DNA of 38,732 nt from a virus, in the IMG/VR virus record IMGVR_UViG_3300046517_002961, positions 1 to 38,732 of that record; one strand, written 5' to 3'. This document shows, piece after piece, positions 35,935 to 38,732 of this stretch (positions are counted from its first letter, which is position 1; every line of letters starts with the position of its first letter). A program made the position numbers and the translations under genes. Under the pieces are notes generated by a model, which was not told the origin of the DNA, searched no databases, and saw nothing but the letters and a program-made list of their open reading frames with translations.

Positions 35935-37361
35935 GACGTCCCCACCGTGACATCAATCAGGCAGTCCACGAACCGCGAGGCCACGGGGTCCGTATCGATG
36001 AAGCGGTCCACCCGGTTGCGCGCCTGCCCGCACTGCGTCCAGCGCACCCGCGTGTCATACGCGCCAATTGCCCCCGCCGAGGCCCAATACTCATTGCTCC
36101 ATGTCTGCCCGCCATCTTTGCTCGTCTGCCGCATGATCTGCGGATCCGAGCCCTGCCCCAGCGACAGCCCCTGCCCAACGTCCATCACCAACTGAATGGC
36201 ATGGGTCGTGAACCGCTTCTGGTCAAACGAGAGCCGCGGCGGCTGGCGCAGCCGACGAATCGCCGCCCCGTCCACGTCGGTAAACAGCGTGGTGCTCATC
36301 CGGTAAATCGCGCCCGTGAGCCGATCCTGCACCAGATTGCGCGTCAGATCGGAGGCGAAGAACATCGCCCGATAGGCCAGCCATGCGGCGTTGGTCGTAT
36401 CCCAATACAGCCGCTCGTGGAACAGGCCCGTCGCCTGGTCAAACACCCAGGTCCGTTCGGCACTCGGAAACGTCAGCACATAGAACGTATGGCCGTTCTC
36501 TTGATAGCTGAACGCGACGGCATCGGAGAGATCGCCATACGTCGCAATCGACGCCTCAATCGCATGCGTGCTGATGCGCCCCGCCGTATACCCCGACACG
36601 CTGACGATCTGGCCCTTCCCCTGCTCGTTATGCGACAGCCAGATCAGTGACTTATCCAGCCGGGCGCCGGAATAGGTCGCCGCCGTGCCGGTCTGCATGA
36701 AGGCTTCCTGAATCGGCGCGAAGGGAAACGGTGATGTCCCGGCGTCATACAACACATCGGACGTGTGCTCCCCAAGGGCATAAATCAGGCGATTGACCAC
36801 ATACAGTGATTTCCAGGGGTCGCTGCCCGCCGTGCGCTGGAGGATGGCCGTCGAGATCGTATTGAAATCTTCGAACGCCGTGACTTGGAGCGTGGACGAG
36901 GCCGCATCGAGGATGACGCCAAAGCCATCCAGAAACCCGCACATCGTCGCGCCGAGCACGACCGGCGTGGTAAAGGCGTTGGTGTTGAGGTCGAGCACGT
37001 AAAACTGGTTGCCGCTCGTCAGGGCCAGTTGATGCCCCGCCGCGCCATTGCTCATGAACGTGACGGGGTTGCCGTCCCGCGCAATCACGCCGCGCGCCGT
37101 CGCCACGTCGCCGGCCGTCAGTTCGTAGAGCGTAAAGCCGGTCACGAAGAATGTGCGCCCCGATTCGGAAAACATCCCGGCGCCAAAATTCGGCGTCGGC
37201 GCGCACACGAGCGCGAAGCCGGGTGCCTGCAAGAGCGCCCACGGCGTCGGCGCTGTCTCCGATTCGTTCTTTTCGGGAAAGCGATTGATGCAGCGCTCCG
37301 CATCGGCCAGATACGACTGGCTCTGATACGACGGCCCGACGAAACCCGGATAGGAGGGCAT
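35931..37361 (-). CDS. Neck/packaged DNA stabilisation protein, P22 gp10-like
   Basis: Encodes 476 residues, the usual size. GFVGPSYQSQSYLADAERCI with NRFPEKNE at the N-terminus, repeated beta-strand segments, and the C-terminal RNRVDRFIDTDPVASRF stretch fit P22 gp10-type proteins, which close the portal channel. It lies one small gene downstream of the gp4-like gene as in P22. Start directly follows the upstream stop. Confidence 0.85.
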   Translation of the reverse strand: MPSYPGFVGPSYQSQSYLADAERCINRFPEKNESETAPTPWALLQAPGFALVCAPTPNFGAGMFSESGRTFFVTGFTLYELTAGDVATARGVIARDGNPVTFMSNGAAGHQLALTSGNQFYVLDLNTNAFTTPVVLGATMCGFLDGFGVILDAASSTLQVTAFEDFNTISTAILQRTAGSDPWKSLYVVNRLIYALGEHTSDVLYDAGTSPFPFAPIQEAFMQTGTAATYSGARLDKSLIWLSHNEQGKGQIVSVSGYTAGRISTHAIEASIATYGDLSDAVAFSYQENGHTFYVLTFPSAERTWVFDQATGLFHERLYWDTTNAAWLAYRAMFFASDLTRNLVQDRLTGAIYRMSTTLFTDVDGAAIRRLRQPPRLSFDQKRFTTHAIQLVMDVGQGLSLGQGSDPQIMRQTSKDGGQTWSNEYWASAGAIGAYDTRVRWTQCGQARNRVDRFIDTDPVASRFVDCLIDVTVGTS

Positions 37362-37694
37362 TTACGACAGGCCGAGACTCACGGTGAGGGCGGAGGCGGG
37401 CGCACTCGACCCGGCCGCCGTGGTCGTCGCGGCCATCCAGAGGCCATCCTTGAAGTAGAGCCCCCCACCATCCTGCACGGCCAGCGTTTTACTGGCGAGG
37501 GTCGCCAAGCCCACCTGATACTTGGGCACCGTCGTGCCCACGGTCGGGGCGATGGCCGTATCGTAAAAGCTGACATACGAGGCGGCGGCGGCGGCGTTGT
37601 AGATGTCGTAATCGAAAATCTTGCAGGGCCCACTGACGAAAATCGCCGTGGCCAGCAAGCCGGACGTGCCATTGACGAGAACGGGACTAGCCAT
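37362..37694 (-). CDS. Small beta-rich virion protein
   Basis: Encodes 110 residues from ATG 37694, with GGAG six bases upstream. SGPCKIFDYDIYNAAAAASY, then VSFYDTAIAPTVGTTVPKYQ and GGGLYFKDGLWMA form a compact beta sandwich pattern seen in small phage structural proteins. Lying between the gp4- and gp10-like genes, it is probably a neck component. Confidence 0.65.
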   Translation of the reverse strand: MASPVLVNGTSGLLATAIFVSGPCKIFDYDIYNAAAAASYVSFYDTAIAPTVGTTVPKYQVGLATLASKTLAVQDGGGLYFKDGLWMAATTTAAGSSAPASALTVSLGLS

Positions 37695-37703
37695 GCGCTG
37701 CTC

Positions 37704-38732
37704 CTATCGGTTGCCGCTGCTCGTGTTCCCCGTGAGGTAATTCCAGCCCGCGCCGAAGTTCGGCACGAGTGCCGGATCGATGGACATCGCCCCAGGATCA
37801 ATATTCGGCTTCTTCATGTTCTCAAAGGCCGCCGCCGCCATGCGCGGCAGCAAGGGCGGAATCTGCACGCCCATCGGACTGCACAAACGCAAGGCGAGCT
37901 GGTAGAGGAACGCGTCCTGATACCCGGGCGGCCCTTGCAGGATGCTGTTGAGGCTTGCGGGCACGCTCACGGCCTGCGGCGTATAGAGGACAATCGACAG
38001 ACTCTGCGGCTGCGGCCAGAGAAAGAGCGTGCCGAAGTTGTCCGTGAGGTTCGTCTGGTAAAAGCTCTGCGTCGGCAGCGCCGAGGGCAAGCCCTTAATG
38101 GAGAGGGACGAATAGGCGTCCTCGTCCATCATCCCAATCGGCACTTCAATCGCCGGCGACGAGCCGGGAATGATGAAGCTGATCGCGTTCATCCACATCG
38201 GCCGCACCATGTCGACCGTCTGCCCAGGCCCGACCTGCACGCTGGAGGTCGACGCTGGCCACGTAAACGTCGTCTGCAACTGGAGCGACAGCGTCAGCCG
38301 ATCAGCCGCCCACGTGTCAATCATCGTCTGGACGCGCCGCAGCCCCAGCGCAATCTGCCCGGCATTCGCCTGCTCGCCTGGCTCCAGCACGCCGATCTCC
38401 ACGAGCGCATCCGTGATGAGCGCCCGCACCGTAAACGCCAGGGCAAAGCCCGTGATGGGCGACGTGGCGGCCACCGGGGCGACTTGAATCGTCGCCGGCA
38501 CGGCGCCGGTGCCAATGAACGTATAGCCGATGAGGGCGCCATTCGTCTCGGCTTGCGAGGGCCGGTAGCTGTAATAGCCGTGGCCTTCCGCCGTCGCCGC
38601 GCCGGTCGTCCCCGGTGCCTGGATGCCTCCGTCAATCGTGACGTAGACGGCGACCGCTCCCACATAGGCGGCACCCGTCGAGGCGTCGACCATCTGCGCG
38701 CCAATGACCTGATTCGGCTGGTTAATGACCAT
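37704..38732 (-). CDS. Tail accessory factor, P22 gp4-like, with extra N-terminal domain
   Basis: Encodes 342 residues from an ATG that is the last codon of the window, so an N-terminal extension cannot be excluded. Residues 1 to about 90 are the beta module also encoded alone at 3815-4111. Residues 98-340 fit P22 gp4: AFTVRALITDALVEIGVLEP, then LRRVQTMIDTWAADRLTLSL and a C-terminal helical pair. gp4 builds the ring below the portal. The fusion adds a domain not present in P22 gp4. Confidence 0.85.
   Translation of the reverse strand: MVINQPNQVIGAQMVDASTGAAYVGAVAVYVTIDGGIQAPGTTGAATAEGHGYYSYRPSQAETNGALIGYTFIGTGAVPATIQVAPVAATSPITGFALAFTVRALITDALVEIGVLEPGEQANAGQIALGLRRVQTMIDTWAADRLTLSLQLQTTFTWPASTSSVQVGPGQTVDMVRPMWMNAISFIIPGSSPAIEVPIGMMDEDAYSSLSIKGLPSALPTQSFYQTNLTDNFGTLFLWPQPQSLSIVLYTPQAVSVPASLNSILQGPPGYQDAFLYQLALRLCSPMGVQIPPLLPRMAAAAFENMKKPNIDPGAMSIDPALVPNFGAGWNYLTGNTSSGNR

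Noticed and set aside
1-38732. Prophage with integrase, repressor or attachment site
   Set aside because: No integrase, CI/Cro-like gene or duplicated tRNA end is visible; the tRNA is complete and inside the late operon. The missing part could still hold such genes.
1-38732. Complete circular genome closing at the window ends
   Set aside because: The junction would fuse an unfinished beta-helix domain directly to the gp4-like start without a stop codon.

Overview
The window is most of the genome of a tailed phage with a short, P22-type neck and tail (podovirus architecture). It comes from a GC-rich bacterial virus not close to any isolate I recognise. The diagnostic set is: P22-like coat, P22-type portal, large and small terminase, a scaffold-like protein just upstream of coat, gp4-like and gp10-like neck proteins, several Q/A-rich candidate ejection proteins, and a tail fibre ending in an S74 chaperone/peptidase domain. 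I see no integrase, CI-like repressor, DNA polymerase or RNA polymerase. The host is unknown. The VPDSG/PEP-CTERM-like sorting signal, IPT/TIG repeat style and signal peptides suggest a diderm environmental bacterium such as Acidobacteriota or Verrucomicrobiota, but this is inference.

Layout. (1) 1-21302 is almost entirely minus strand. Reading right to left: small early-type genes, a PD-(D/E)XK nuclease with an HNH gene lodged at its 3' end, a VapE-like helicase, a repeat-rich AT-rich gap at 17.95-18.1 kb, small terminase, two tiny genes, tRNA-Gln(UUG), large terminase, small membrane genes, portal, a moron-like island, scaffold, coat, a run of small virion-type genes, and a large IPT/beta-helix adhesin cut by the left window edge. 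(2) 21440-28548 is plus strand: a possible lysis/host-contact block (coiled-coil membrane protein, Ig-like plus TIM-barrel-like protein, holin-like protein), then two sigma70-like promoters, then a tightly coupled chain of small early genes. At the centre of that chain is a single-polypeptide fusion of a FEN-type 5'-3' exonuclease and a RecT-like annealase. (3) 28439-38732 is minus strand: tail fibre, fibre adaptor, ejection proteins, GNAT-like protein, a metzincin-like peptidase, gp10-like and gp4-like neck proteins.

If the genome is circular or circularly permuted, the minus-strand late genes run terminase-portal-scaffold-coat-accessory-adhesin-(gap)-gp4-gp10-ejection-tail fibre, which is the P22 order. 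The two window ends cannot be joined directly: the adhesin at position 1 is still open inside a new beta-helix domain, and the gp4-like gene begins at the last base. Some sequence is therefore missing between them.

Genes are packed with 1-11 nt overlaps (ATGA, TAATG), so most late genes look translationally coupled. Points that stand out: the exonuclease-annealase fusion; a C-terminal sorting signal on a phage protein in a mini-island containing the only plus-strand genes of the left half; a tRNA read through by a coupled ORF that ends on the terminase start; a cluster of GGTGGATA repeats beside the helicase gene; paired promoters sharing a palindromic operator-like core; and shared N-terminal domains between head and neck proteins.
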